From NCBI RefSeq assembly GCF_022376445.1, contig NW_025955502.1, positions 1-23,663 on the forward strand: a stretch of 23,663 nt of DNA, in the 5' to 3' direction. This document shows positions 1 to 10,300 of this stretch, piece after piece (positions within the stretch are counted from its first letter, which is position 1; each line of letters starts with the position of its first letter). The notes below the pieces were generated by a model. That model did not search any database. It was given only the letters and a program-made list of their open reading frames with translations, and had not been told where the DNA came from. The translations under genes were made by a program, and so were the position numbers. This DNA comes from Fomitopsis serialis (lineage: Eukaryota > Basidiomycota > Agaricomycetes > Polyporales > Fomitopsidaceae).

Positions 1-437
1 GTCTGAAATATTATGTACTCTCTCAAATCACTGAACAATGATACTACTTGCATAGCAGGACACTCATATCAGGGAAGATGCATAGGGAGTGTTTATTTAA
101 CCCAATAATGACAGTGATCCAAATCTATACCACCTTGGCCTAGACTTTCCAATGTTAGAGTCTGTTCAAGTCAACTGGTGCACTCATGATACCTCTTCAT
201 AACCTGTGGCTCATGCTGTGAAAATTAGTAAGTCACATATATCTTGCAACCTTCTTGATACAGTATACTGAAATGCTCATGCACATTACTCTCATCATCC
301 CTCAGCCTGATGTGATTCCATAGCATGTGACTGTCAACATATATATGTAACAATATTCTGCTAATCTGTTAGGTGGGCAGTTGATGTGGGCACCTCACAA
401 TTCAACCAAGGAGCTCACATTACTAGCAAATGAACAC
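1..437 (-). repeat. Module E, inverted copy of 13863-14362
   Basis: Read on the minus strand, this segment matches 13863-14362 closely, with small indels. Shared landmarks, in minus-strand order, are gtgcccac/ctgcccacc, 'cacatgctatggaat', 'gtgacttact', 'cacagcatgagc', 'tcatgagtg', 'gtcattattg' and 'attgttcagtg'. The match runs off the start of the window, so this is an incomplete copy. I see no protein in it. It is one half of a composite repeat whose other half (13270-13865) recurs separately at 6575-7205. Confidence 0.8.
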
Positions 438-904
438 ATACACAGATTTCTCAAGCTATGATACTGCTGAAATTGCCCATATCATGCCCTCATGGAGCTG
501 TCACTGGCATCACTAGGAATGTTCAATGGAGAGCAGGAATAATTAAAAATAAGAGTTTTGTGATCAACAACACTGATCTTTTGTACCCAGCATGACCCCT
601 TGATGGTAGTCAGATATAGAAGTATGATACCCATGTTGCATGATGCATCTATAGCTTTTGGTGAGCACAATGACTGCTCATATGTGATCCATTAGAACTT
701 CAATGTTTCCTGGGGAGTTATGTGATTTATCTGAGCATGCAAGGAGGTAATTTAGCCTCAGAATGAACATATTGTACATATTGGACCACTGTTTCAGTAT
801 CATATGACCCCATGTCACAGAGGATGTGACTTGCCAGTAACAGTTTGCAGTGCTAACTGATCATAACAAATGTTAACTATACATGGTAAGCCCCTGCAAA
901 TGAC
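438..904. other. Unassigned, CpG-poor intergenic DNA
   Basis: No coding region, RNA gene or clear repeat is visible. The only open frames are short and look random. The part from about 830 onward begins to resemble the inner part of the family A end (ctaac...gttaac followed by ctgcaaatgactg), so some of it may be decayed family A sequence. Confidence 0.4.
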
Positions 905-1001
905 TGTACCTGTGGGAAAAAACTGCCGCATCAGGCACCACTGGAAGCATTTCAGGCCTGTCCATCATAACAATGATACCTTCATACCTGAGGGATCATA
1001 A
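905..1001 (+). repeat. Decayed right end of family A element
   Basis: This matches the right end of the family A copies at 6370-6460 and 17210-17302. Shared words are 'ctgtgggaaaaa', 'tccatcataa', 'aatgataccttc', 'tacct' and the terminal 'gagggatcataa' (elsewhere 'cagggattgtaa'). It is much more diverged than the two better copies and has lost the rest of the element. Confidence 0.7.
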
Positions 1002-1285
1002 CCTAATGCCACTGAACAGGGTAGGTATCAAAACATATGTGTATTGTAATATGCAACACTGGCATCTAATAATCAGTATAACAGAGGCAGAGATCATGCA
1101 GATTGTTGTAGGCAAGTCTGACTCTGCTGAGGCAGGTAAGCGTGACTATGTGTATATGATCCGCCAACCCGCCTCACTACACGCTAGCCATCAATGAGCC
1201 TGACAACAAAGACAAGTACCTCAAGTTTATTCAGAAGGCCTTTGGAGACAAGTACCAAGATCTCCCACACGTCTCTGGGGAGATT

Positions 1286-1341
1286 GTAAGTGTTTCTGTG
1301 TCTTTCATATTCCAGTGGCAGTGACTGACCTCTGCATGCAG
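1286..1341 (+). other. Intron 1 of decayed gene
   Basis: GTAAGT donor at 1286 and TGCAG acceptor ending at 1341, 56 nt. It separates a frame ending in ...PHVSGEI from one starting HAQKIASF, with the phase preserved. Confidence 0.65.
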
Positions 1342-1430
1342 CATGCTCAGAAGATTGCTAGTTTCACACTGGACAATTGGAAGGTGTTGCAGCAGTGGCT
1401 CGTGGATCATGACACTCTGAATCAATTCCA

Positions 1431-1498
1431 GTGAGTATATATCCTTGTCTATGTGGAGATCCTATTGACTTTAGCAATCACATATTTTGTTATGGCAG
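1431..1498 (+). other. Intron 2 of decayed gene
   Basis: GTGAGT donor at 1431 and GGCAG acceptor ending at 1498, 68 nt. It splits a codon (CA/C), and joining restores one open frame on both sides. That is good support for a real spliced ancestor. Confidence 0.7.
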
Positions 1499-1789
1499 CA
1501 AGCACAAGACATCAACAATGATGGGCCCCACCCACATGATTGCTGCAGAGAGGAAGTCCTACACTGACAGGTGGATACATTGCCTCCTGGTGTCTTGAAG
1601 ACTGTGCTGGATCTCTCAGACAAACATGTGGAGTATGCATCAATTGATGGAACAAGTGATACAAAGAAGATTGTGGATCTGGTCAAGGCATGCTCAGTTG
1701 GCAAGAAGGTGTACATCACCCAGGTGAACAAACCATCCAAGTTGCAGGGGCTCTATGACAGCAAGGGAAAGGACAGTGTGCTTCCTAAG

Positions 1790-1843
1790 GTATGTTTGAA
1801 CTGCCCATTGTGATTTGACATGTTTGCTCATGCTATTGAACAG
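1790..1843 (+). other. Intron 3 of decayed gene
   Basis: GTATGT donor at 1790 and AACAG acceptor ending at 1843, 54 nt. The join connects ...GKDSVLPK to LVELGDGLVK in phase 0. The length is typical of basidiomycete introns. Confidence 0.7.
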
Positions 1844-3147
1844 CTTGTGGAACTGGGGGATGGACTAGTGAAAAATAGTGAGGTTCCGCACACCAGTAGC
1901 AGTGGGAAAGTGTCCCCCCCCTTTGTAGCCCTCACATGCTTCAATATCAACAAGCTGATCCCCATTGACTCTGGCACAAAGACGAAGTTAAAATGGGTGC
2001 TGCCAGGCACACATCACTATACTGATGCAAACCTCCACATCAGCAGGGAGCAGTACCCCACCATGGTTGGAGACCAACAATGGATCGATCTCGGACACAG
2101 GTCCATGGGTCACAGAGCATGACACCGTATTCTTTGGTGCTGCTCAAGTTTGGTGATTCTATATCCCATACTCGGAGCTAGCAATGTTCAAGCTTGGCGT
2201 GAGTAAGTGGTGGCCCATAGAGGTGTGGGTTGCCAAGGGCTTTACAATCATAAGCAACTGTCTTCTGCTAAGCAAGAATCTATGTACTGACTGTTGGTGA
2301 CAAGCCTATTCTTGATGTGTACGAAGGGCAGGTCAGGAACCAGGTCAATGACTTCTTGAAGAAGGTCAAGGATGGCTACAAAGTGAAGCTATCCATGCGT
2401 GTTGACCCTACCAGACAACAAGGAGAAGGTGGTGGCTGCACCCACATGAATTTATGATACTGCAATAGACAAACAAGTTGAGGAGTTGTAAGCTTACAAT
2501 GAACTCCTGCTCCATCCAAAAGATGAAGACTTATGCACAGAAGAAGATGTATGCTTTGAATCCCATATCAGTCAATTCTTCAAGGCAATCAGGTTGGGTG
2601 CAAGAGGCACCACCACCGAACACCTGGTTGTCAATTTGTTGCTCAACACCAAGCAGGAGGTGGTGTCCAAGGAGGCTATCATGAACCCCTCCCCCTCTTC
2701 CAGGAGATGGATGTTGTCAATGAGCAATGGGATGACATTGCCCAGCTGGCATGCAAGCACAAGCATCTTGGCACTGAGGATGAGCTGGAAGATGCTTGCT
2801 GCAATGGTCCAAATATCCCTTGCCAGTGAGCTTATACACTCAATGACAGTGAGAAGACATCACACGTTGTCACACCCCGTCTTACTGTTGTACATCTCAC
2901 TGTCATGTGTCCTGTGTCTTGGATGCTGCATCCTTCTATCATACAGTCATCTTGTTGTATGATCAGGCCATACAGCCACAAGAACTTGATGTGGGGGATG
3001 AATTTGACCTCAGGCTCATCAAGCAAATCACTCTGAAACTCCTACCACTACATGAAAACTGCTCAGGATGTGGTGTGGTCATGATCAATGACAGCTTGAA
3101 GATGGGAATGTGGTGAAGGGGAAGGGGAAGATAATCACATGGTCCTG

Positions 3148-3592
3148 CTGAGTGTTACAAGTCGCCATCTAACGTACATTTCATTTTGTTTTACTTTGTA
3201 TCCTTAACCACCTTGCGTGCACAAGGACCAGTTATGTACTTTACCGCACCCGGACTATCATGTGATAGCTGACTCTTGCTGACTCATTTCTTTGTCATGT
3301 TCATCACTCCCTTCGTCAGCGATGACACATCCTGACTCATGCTTACTATACGTTCATATTCAGACTCGCCCACTTGTATATATACCTGTACAGTAGAGGT
3401 TGGACTCTTCAGTTTGACCTGGTTAGCAATCGACGCTAGCTTTCTCATACCGCTACTGCTTCGGAACTCGACTAGGACAAAGGGACTTGTGTCCTTCCTA
3501 GGTCTAAGATACAGAACTCTTCTCGAAGTTAGTAGCCTTGTCAAGCTTGTGGCTTGTAGTGTTCCACTCGCCCAGCTTCGCGTAACACTGAG
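3148..3592. repeat. CTGAG target-site duplication pair
   Basis: Identical 5-bp copies lie at 3148-3152 and 3588-3592, immediately outside the LTR. The left copy overlaps the TGA stop codon (3149-3151) of the decayed gene, so the insertion hit the very end of that reading frame. Confidence 0.85.
3153..3587. mobile_element. Solo LTR (435 bp) with 5-bp target duplication
   Basis: The element starts TGTTAC and ends GTAACA, a perfect 6-bp terminal inverted repeat of the TG...CA type used by LTR retrotransposons. It is flanked by identical CTGAG direct repeats at 3148-3152 and 3588-3592, the target duplication expected from integrase. A TATATATA stretch at 3377-3384 is a plausible promoter. No internal gag-pol region is attached, so the provirus was probably removed by LTR-LTR recombination. 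It carries 18 CpG in 435 bp, unlike the CpG-depleted DNA around it, which suggests a recent insertion. Whether it is Ty3/gypsy or Ty1/copia cannot be told from the LTR alone. Transcription direction is not established, so no strand is given. Confidence 0.88.
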
Positions 3593-4380
3593 TAGAGGCC
3601 AGGACACATTCCTATGTCTTGCATTTGAGGTTGAATATATCAAATGCCTGGGGACAGTACCTAGGGACAGATTGCTCCACCAGCAGAGGCCATAGAAGAC
3701 CTGGGCAGTGATCGGCTGCTGGAAATAGAGCCACAGCCTACCTGCCGCTACCTCAACAACCAGAGGCAGGGAGATAGGAGTTGTGGCCTCCTAGAATTTG
3801 TTGTGAGTTATGCAGACAGTGGTAGAGATATCAGACAGATCCTGATGTATACTATTCACCACTTGATAATCACCCTTTGTTCTTCATTCCCTTTGAGGCT
3901 AGGCAGCAATGAATACTATCCCTCAATGCCAACTGCTTTGCCTCCTGTGGCTGCACTTGGCAAACTGTCATGGTGCAATCTGACATAAGATGTGCTGGAC
4001 ACTACAACCAATGAATTAACAGCCATTTTAGAACAAGGAACTATTAGTACTCACATAATCAAAAACTTTCCCAAAGGATGAGCAGCATAGTGTCAAAATC
4101 ATGCAGTTCCAATACATTGTACACACCTTTATCAGACACAGACCATAGCACTATACACTATCATACTGCCAGTGTATAATAATGCAGGGTGGGCAGTGTC
4201 TTGCACCCCTGCTGGGCAGGAAAGACCTGCATGGTCATTGGCTGGCAGAGGTTGAACGTGGGGAGCTGGCACTCAGGTAGATGGCAGTCATCACCCACCT
4301 CTGCAATTAGAGGCAGTGGGATGGGCAGTTTCCACTCCTAGATTGCATAGTACATGAAGTTAGCTTGCAAAACAGGTGAG
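3593..4380. repeat. Faint repeat pair 3690-3800 / 4215-4355 in gene-free DNA
   Basis: No gene is visible. Two stretches resemble each other in the same order: 'agacctg', then 'ggctgctgg' or 'ggctggcag', then 'agaggcag.gggata/tgg', then 'cctcctagaattt' or 'cactcctagattg'. This suggests an old duplicated unit about 530 bp apart. The alignment is short and gapped. Confidence 0.4.
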
Positions 4381-4820
4381 ATGCAAAGTAGCCTGGTAAT
4401 TCATTTGGTTGTTTCAATATGAGGATCATAGTCTGCAACCATGAGCTAATTGCATATCCATATGAGACTCTCTGTTAAGAGGAAAGACATCATGGATCTG
4501 TTTTTTACATGGTAGATTGCCAAGTTAATTACCAATATTACCAGAATACTGATGAGCAGTATTACTGGTTTGTATTGATAGTAGTAACAAACAGCAAATA
4601 ACTTGGAAATGTTGCAAGGGGAGCTCAGTGTAAGGAGAGCATCTAGGATTCAGGAAAGGGAATCTGGGGGAGGTTGACTACAGTAACAACTACTCAGTTG
4701 GGACTTGCTGCTGGTGCTGTTGTACAAGTACTTATGCAGAACTGGCCCTTGATCAGAGAAAACTTCTCATATAGAAGGATGTCTTTCAACAGATTGTTAA
4801 CTGTACTTCTCCAAGTAAAT
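4381..4820 (+). repeat. Module B, copy 1
   Basis: Direct copy of 17948-18370. Shared landmarks are 'tgaggatcatag', 'ccatatgagactctc', 'atggatctgttt', 'cttggaaatgttgcaa', 'gaggttgactacagtaacaa' and 'gatgtctttcaa'. The similarity stops near 4820, where module C begins. The open frame across 4674-4919 crosses the B/C junction, so it is unlikely to be a real gene. Confidence 0.8.
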
Positions 4821-5412
4821 CTGACTTTTTTCTCTGAATTTCCTGCTATTTATCCAGGACTGCAGAGGCTATCCATGGCCAACTTCCCAAATGGGCAGGG
4901 GACTGACCATATATGGTAGGTTTGTTGTTTAATTCTCCACTTCACAGAGCCTCTCATACATGTGGAACTGTACAGTACAAGCATCATATACACAACAAGA
5001 TTTGCCTATATCCCCCATTTGCCAAGGTCAGTACTCTGTGAAAACAACAAGAACACCTGATCTGGGCACCCCTGTCAGTACCCAAGGGGCATCCCACGGA
5101 GAAGTAATATTTTGGTATTTTCCGCATTCAATGGGGCTCTCAGTTAGTGCTGCTTGAAACCATCAAAAAACTGGGCATGAAGAGCTGAGACTGAAAGATT
5201 ACTTTGAAAGGGAATATTTGTCAGCATTCCAGCCAATGAGAGTGCTCCGGAAATTCTTTTGAGTGACCAGAGTCATATTCCAGTCTGTCGATGACTCCGC
5301 TTCGGCAACGGGCGCTTAACTTAGCGCTTAGTAAGCGATGTAAGAGTGAATTGTTACTGCACCAAATGGTCTTGTTTAGACCCAGAAAAAAGCGGAAAGA
5401 TTGGAGAATATT
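4820..5412 (+). repeat. Module C, copy 1 (with hairpin element)
   Basis: Matches 21217-21800. Shared landmarks are 'cctgctatttatccag', 'ggccaacttcccaaatgggc', 'ggactgaccatatatgg', 'cacagagcctctcataca', 'ggggcat', 'catcaaaaaactgggcatg' (g to c in one copy) and 'cagcattccagccaatg'. The last 307 bp (5106-5412) form a hairpin-bearing element listed separately. A more diverged relative of the first part may lie at about 20255-20480. Confidence 0.8.
5106..5412. mobile_element. Hairpin-core element, copy 1
   Basis: A MITE-sized unit (307 bp) with similar inverted ends. The left end is AATATTTTGG.ATTTTCCGC; the right end, read on the minus strand, is AATATT..CCAATCTTTCCGC. Inside is the conserved block 'ctccgcttcggcaacggg' followed by two CGCTTA repeats, the second within the palindrome CGCTTAGTAAGCG (5325-5337), then 'atgtaag'. 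The central stem has decayed to GAGTCAT (5270-5276) and ATGACTC (5291-5297). Its left flank matches that of copy 2 and its right flank matches that of copy 3, so the copies are not simple independent insertions. Confidence 0.55.
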
Positions 5413-5559
5413 GGGGATGGCCCAGGCAATATGATTGAAGTGGCCTATGGCATGAGGTTGATATCAGATAAGATAGCATTCTCAATAACCTGGTAAGATG
5501 GTTGCTGTGGCCCCAGTGAGCTTATTCATATAGCTTGCTACACCGCTCTAGGAACTACT

Positions 5560-6460
5560 CATGTAGTGGACATCCCCATAAGATGATAGTGTAAGTACAG
5601 ATGCATGTATGTATACCCTGTATGTGTCTATGTGCAAGAGAAAGCCAGTGGCTGCACAATTGCCATATGGAGTATGTGACCTTCCCAAAAGAGAATCCAA
5701 CACAAACTGGGTGGGCTGAGGAAAATACAGAAAATGTGTGAAATATATAGACACATCAAAGACAAGTGTATGACTGCTTTCAGCTGCAATGGTCACCATT
5801 ACATTGTATACAAGGGCCATAACATGGCAAAAGATGCTCAGATTACCCATTATAGTCCTTATTACCTGTATTATAGAAGCTACTGAGTAGTCCACAGTAT
5901 CTAAACCACACACATACATTACAGTGTACACACCAACCATATTTGAGTCATAAACAAGCACTTTGAATCTGCAGAGGCACTTGTGCATTTTTTTGTTTTG
6001 CATTTCCTGGTTAGCCAGCCACTGTATGCACTCAATAGAATTTTCTATACTCTTTGAATGAAGGGCTATCAGGTGAGCATACTATGTATACTATGATCTT
6101 TTACTAGCTGAGACTATATAGGCCCTACAGTGTGTGAGCGCTTGCAGCATTGAGCCACTGAGCTGGCAGTCACATGATATGTTTACCACTTTCCTTATTG
6201 GGGGAACTGCTAAGGCATTTCATGGCCTCATATCCAAACAGAGTGCTTAGCCACTGCATTTGTTTGTATCTGTTGGCCAAGTTGTGTTGCCTGGGAGTCT
6301 GATTATTCAGACTCAGATACTAACAGTTACTTATCTCTGCTTATTGGGGTGGCTGCAAGTCATGTGCACTGTGGGAAAAACTGTGATTCCAGAGGAATCA
6401 CTAAGGTGTTTCATGGTGGTCCATCATAAGAATGATACCTTCGTACCTCAGGGATTGTAA
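5560..6460 (-). mobile_element. Family A element, copy lacking one inverted end
   Basis: This is the reverse complement of 16092-17000, nearly identical along its length apart from small changes. It ends at 6460 with 'cctcagggattgtaa', the family terminus. The opposite inverted end found in the complete copy is absent; similarity changes to other sequence just before 'ctcatgtagtggacatcccc'. An open frame on the minus strand (5548-6003, 151 codons) is shared with the complete copy, but the diverged third copy at 23050-23663 is frameshifted there. I infer chance openness rather than a gene. Confidence 0.75.
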
Positions 6461-6574
6461 CCCATATAACACTGGCTTCATGAGAAGGAGCATGAGCAAC
6501 TCTTGATGTCTCAAAAAAATAGCATTTCAAGAATGAGACACAGTACATATATATTACATGTATGCTGTTCAATG

Positions 6575-7205
6575 ATTCACCATATGCCAGTTGCTTGAAC
6601 TGATGTAATCAAGCACTCCAAATATTCCATTAATTCTACAGTATTTACTAGGCCCACAATGCATTGCGCAGTGAGATTGCCAATTGGGAGGCACCTTTGT
6701 GTAGGCTCAGAGAATATATTGGACATTGTGTGTGAGCGCAAGCATAGCAGCTAGTAATTCACTCCCTAAGGTACATACAGGCAGTGTGTCGATACTCTAC
6801 ATGTATGTATTGAGGTTTGATCTCAGATGGAAACATCTGAGATGGGCTTGTGCTTGCCCAAGCTCCAACAAACAACTCAAACACACCAGAAAATCAGTGA
6901 AGTACTAATGAGTCACATATAAGTGGTCATTGTGCTCACCCAAAGCTCTGGCAGCACTTTGCAACATAAGTACCATACTTTTGTATGAGACTACAGCTTA
7001 TTCATATGAGGTGCAAGGCTTATGCAGACTGCCTGCTGCTATGACAGAAAAAACAGTGGTACTGATGATCAAATTCTTCACATAGAGGTTCTTGCTCTCC
7101 ATTAAATATTTATAACAATGCCTGTGACAGATCCCTCAGGTCATGAATTAGGAAATCTTGGCAGTAACATGAATTTGATAATCTGTGGATGTCCTCAGCT
7201 GTTCA
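6575..7205 (+). repeat. Module D, copy 1
   Basis: Direct copy of 13270-13865. Shared landmarks are 'ttgcttgaact', 'gagattgccaattgggagg', 'tgtgtaggctcaga', 'agaaaatcagtgaagtacta', 'cactttgcaacataagtacc', 'gcagactgcctgctgct', 'cttgctctccatt' and 'tttgataatctgtggatg'. It carries an insertion around 6710-6850 relative to the other copy. No protein is evident. Confidence 0.82.
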
Positions 7206-7340
7206 AATTCTTTTCCAGTACCAACACAGACAGTGTTGCATTGCAGCTACTTCACAGAAACATCTACAAGCAGTAGTCACAGCAAGGGACTAGGTGGTGG
7301 TGCTTCTATGTACTAGTCAAAACACACCTGCATAGCATCC

Positions 7341-8400
7341 TTAACCTTGTCCTTGCTGATGCCACTGTCTGTTCTCCCTGCCTGAGTGCATCAGCAAACA
7401 GTTCTTTCTCCAGTTCATCTTGGAAAACAGGTTCAATGACGAGAGAAACCTCTCCTGAGAAAATCCAAGAAGGGCCTTGCTGCTCCAGAGTGGAGCAGAG
7501 GCAGCATGGTTTCTCTCGATTGGAAGGCCAATCAGCTTGGAGACCTCAACCCCATACACTATTGTGATTAAGGTGAGATGTTTTTCACACTCTGCTGCCT
7601 GTTCACTGTCAATGAGACCCAGGCAGTCAAGGTGGAACCACTGGGCACACTGTGGACACCAGCACAGGATATGCTGTTCAGGTGCAGAGCCATGGAGATG
7701 TTTGCCACCCATCCCAGATGCAGATCTGATCCCCCTGTCAAGGTGATTTGATATGTGCTGTGCTAAACACTATGTAAGAGGAGCACTCACATACCAAGGT
7801 GTTCACAGAAACAGGTCGCCTGATTACAAATTTGATGGAGATGCCATGCCAATACCAGACATCCTTGTGCATGTATTGAGTGCTTGGAAGCAGGGGGGAA
7901 AGGGTGATGATCAGTAGGTGGGCTATACACATGCTCAGAATGGCACATGCATAGATTCTGTGCACCTACTCTCAAGAACATCAGCCTGCTGGACATCATA
8001 GTGATCTGAATATACTAGCTTGTGATCACCCATGATGTGTGAAAGGCTAACAATGTCGTGAGCATGCTAAGCTGTGCCCATAGCAATACACCCACCACAT
8101 GAGGCTGTCAGTCCTTCTGTCCACCATAACATCCCCAATATCAGCCCACATGTACATCCATCTCAGCCACACATAGAAGATGCAACACCCATTCTGCATA
8201 GTGCCATGAAGTCCTGCAATGGTTGCAAACCAGTAGATCATATTCTCTGCTCCAGTGTGAAAGGTCTCCTGAGCAACAGTCTTAGGCATTGAAGGAAGAA
8301 CAATCACATGATTGTTGACTTGAAAGGGGTCTTCTCTTTTGTCTCCATGTTGGACCACTGGGTGGGAACATCAGAAATGGGTAGCAGATGAAACCTATTC
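7341..8400 (-). pseudogene. BAH-domain plus PHD-like zinc-finger protein, decayed
   Basis: Reading the minus strand from about 8360 downwards, three blocks in shifting frames resemble one known Agaricomycete protein type. First, a BAH-like start (PFQVNNHVIVL, then YWFATIAG, then VWLRWMY and DRRTDS). Second, MGDHKLVYSDHYDVQQADVL at 8033-7974, matching the BAH segment usually written as 'H.ELV.SNH.D.....V'. Third, after a likely 60-nt intron (7794-7735, GTATGT to GACAG), a Cys/His cluster C-W-C-x2-C then W-F-H-x2-C (residues 17-30 of the frame starting at 7712), the PHD-type zinc ligands. Such proteins are thought to bind chromatin in the nucleus; that role is inferred from family. At least two frameshifts break it, so no full product is expected. 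DNA at 8400-8800 may hold more of its N-terminus but I could not confirm this. Confidence 0.6.
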
Positions 8401-8785
8401 ACACACATTCCACAGTGTCCACACTCTCCAGAGTGTTGTACGTTTCTTGGTTCATGCAGCTGTACTGACAGCATGACCACCCAGGTATAATTGAAGGGAG
8501 TCAAGAAGCTAATTGGATTCATCATGCTATCTGTGAGCAGGTTGTCTGGTGGCATCAAATCAGAGAACAAAAGGTCACACATGACTGAAGTAGGTGATCC
8601 AGTGAGGCCCTAAGCTTTGAAGTGGCATGCCCTGCTGCACAGCAGAGGCTAGAGATAGGGATTGCCTGTGATCCACTTGCCACACTGCTCATGGTAGCAG
8701 TTTGTCCATCCATTGACCAGGAAAATTGGGTTTTGCTCAGAAACACAAGAGCAGTGAGGTGAACCAGGCTATGAGCAGTTTTCAT

Positions 8786-9145
8786 GTGGTTGTTAAGACC
8801 TGGGGCTATGTCTGTAGTACATACAGATTTACTTATTACTTATGATTATGTACCCTTGATAAAGGCTGTATGCCTTTGGCAATTATAAATCAGATAGAAA
8901 GATAAGAGGACATTACTTCATTACAGCGGATTAGTAACAAAGTGTTTACCAATAGTTAAGAGAGTTGTAACTATTATTGCTGACAACAGTGAAGAGTGCA
9001 GAAGACAATTATTAGGTTCAAGAGTCTTTCTTGTTCTAAGTCCAACTCAAAGAGCAACTGAGTGCACTTAAGCTGAATCCATATGTGGAGCTATACCAAG
9101 TATAGGATTGGATAGACCATTGAGTATTGCAGTAATCTACTCATT
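8786..9145. other. Gene-free stretch
   Basis: AT-rich, with 'aattataaatcag' near 8880 as the only promoter-like word. There is no repeat partner in the window that I could find, no open frame of note and no RNA gene. Confidence 0.4.
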
Positions 9146-9750
9146 GTGACTTTGGTACCACATCAGGGATGGTTTGGGGACAAGTTTGTCCAGCCATCCT
9201 CCAATTCGAGTACAAATGTCCCCAGTATGGTAACTTCAAACCTCAAACCATCTAATACAACACAATCACTCCCTTTCTATTTCATATATCAGCTAAAGTC
9301 CCCCTCAACATGTACAAGCAAGAATACTATGGTTGGCTGGTAACTTATGAGGACATGCTGTTGCACGTCGCTTGGTTCCTGCATAATGGACAGAGTGAAA
9401 CTGCAGCATCCACATTCTTCCTTCTGTCACTGCAAATCACATTCCTCTTTCTTTGATGCAGTGACAATAGACATGGAGCATTTGTTCAAGACACCAATGC
9501 ACACACCCCAGAGGACCTCACATTTAAACCCCTCAAGGATTCTGCCTTGGCAAATCTCTGGAATATCATCCATGCTGACTGACCATGACACCAACAACTG
9601 CAACAATGACAATGGTGATGATGGCAACTCTGCTGGTGGCAATGTCTGAGACAACTCTGCCAACTGCAACACTGTTCTGCAAAACTTTCTGAAGGAAGAC
9701 CATAACATCCTGCAGCTCACATTTGGTAACCTACATGTTTCAGCTTGTAG
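9146..9750 (+). other. Coding-like remnant, unrecognised
   Basis: Several frames are briefly open. The most protein-like piece is YKQEYYGWLVTYEDMLLHV near 9312-9368, followed in the same frame by AWFLHNGQSE. Further downstream FLKEDHNILQLTFGNL (about 9687-9735) also looks plausible. The two are in different frames and no motif is recognised. This may be debris of a transposon or host gene; the evidence is weak. Confidence 0.25.
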
Positions 9751-9753
9751 AGA

Positions 9754-10300
9754 TTACGATCCCTGAGGTACAAAGGAATCATTCTTATGACTGGAGGGAA
9801 TGTAACACTTAGCATGGAGCCCAATGTGGCAGGTTTTTCACACAATGTATGTGACTGCACTGCATTTGTTTGGGTGTGTTGGTGCAAGCCGCGTTGTCTG
9901 GGAGTCTGAAACTTGAAACTCAGCTAATGATAGCATAGTAAGTGTTACTGATCTCAGACTATCTGGGGCTCAAAGCTGACAATTCCCCATGGACTTGGGG
10001 CCTACTGTAACATCTAGCTTGGAGCCCAATATGGAAAGTGACAAACATGGCATGTGACCTAACCAGCAGCACTGTGCTCCAATATAATCATCACTTTTTG
10101 CAACAGTAAGCACTCACAAATAGATATGGCAAGTATATAGTCAACTTGTAGCCCTTGTTTCATAGAGTCTACAGTAATTTTGTTGGGCCCCAATAGTGGC
10201 TGGTTAGGCCAGAAAATGCAAAATGCAAAAACACAAGTGACTTTGCAGAATTTGAACTGCTCATTTTCACCCTAGATATGGAGCACATGATCTATACAGT
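9754..10300 (+). mobile_element. Diverged family A relative
   Basis: It starts 'ttacgatccctgaggtac', the same terminus as the complete family A element. It then shares, in order, 'gcatttgtttg', 'ttgtctgggagtctga' and 'gtggctgg.ta..c...aaatgcaaaa', followed by 'cacaagtg.ct.tgcag' with homologous surroundings. Similarity is patchy, so it is an older or different subfamily. No opposite end could be identified. Confidence 0.5.

Larger units (their letters stand above)
1162..3151 (+). pseudogene. Unrecognised multi-exon fungal gene, frameshifted
   Basis: I do not recognise the family. Open segments join in frame across small introns at 1286-1341, 1431-1498 and 1790-1843, each with GT donor and CAG acceptor. 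Recognisable exon peptides in order are HYTLAINEPDNKDKYLKF (from about 1179), IASFTLDNWKVLQQWL (1354), HKTSTMMGPTHM (1505), TLPPGVLKTVLDLSDKHVEY (1576), TCFNINKLIPIDSG (1936), KWWPIEVWVAKG (2206), VYEGQVRNQVNDFLKK (2317), EHLVVNLLLNTKQEVV (2620) and DEFDLRLIKQITLKLL (2998). A longer possible intron spans 2826-2966. At least five frame breaks (near 1597, 2075, 2290, 2410 and 3100) and in-frame stops (near 2153 and 2488) mark it as dead. The C-terminal frame ends at a TGA at 3149-3151, where a solo LTR is inserted. No transposase, polymerase or kinase motif was recognised. The 5' start is not visible, and the true function is unknown. Confidence 0.7.

Noticed and set aside
1571..1813. Treating each open frame in 1571-3116 as a separate small gene
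   Set aside because: Phase-consistent introns and continuous protein-like reading across frame changes show that they are pieces of one broken gene.
3284..3695. Open frames of 119 and 118 codons on both strands
   Set aside because: They lie almost wholly within the solo LTR and cross its boundary. LTRs are regulatory, not coding.
5548..6003. Minus-strand open frame of 151 codons, also open (with a changed end) at 16522-17016
   Set aside because: The two DNA copies are nearly identical, so shared openness says nothing about coding. The more diverged copy at 23088-23520 is frameshifted, and part of the frame lies in non-coding inverted-repeat sequence.
8074..8292. Plus-strand open frame of 72 codons rich in H, P and S
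   Set aside because: It is the antisense shadow of the BAH-like pseudogene, whose minus-strand reading is recognisable.
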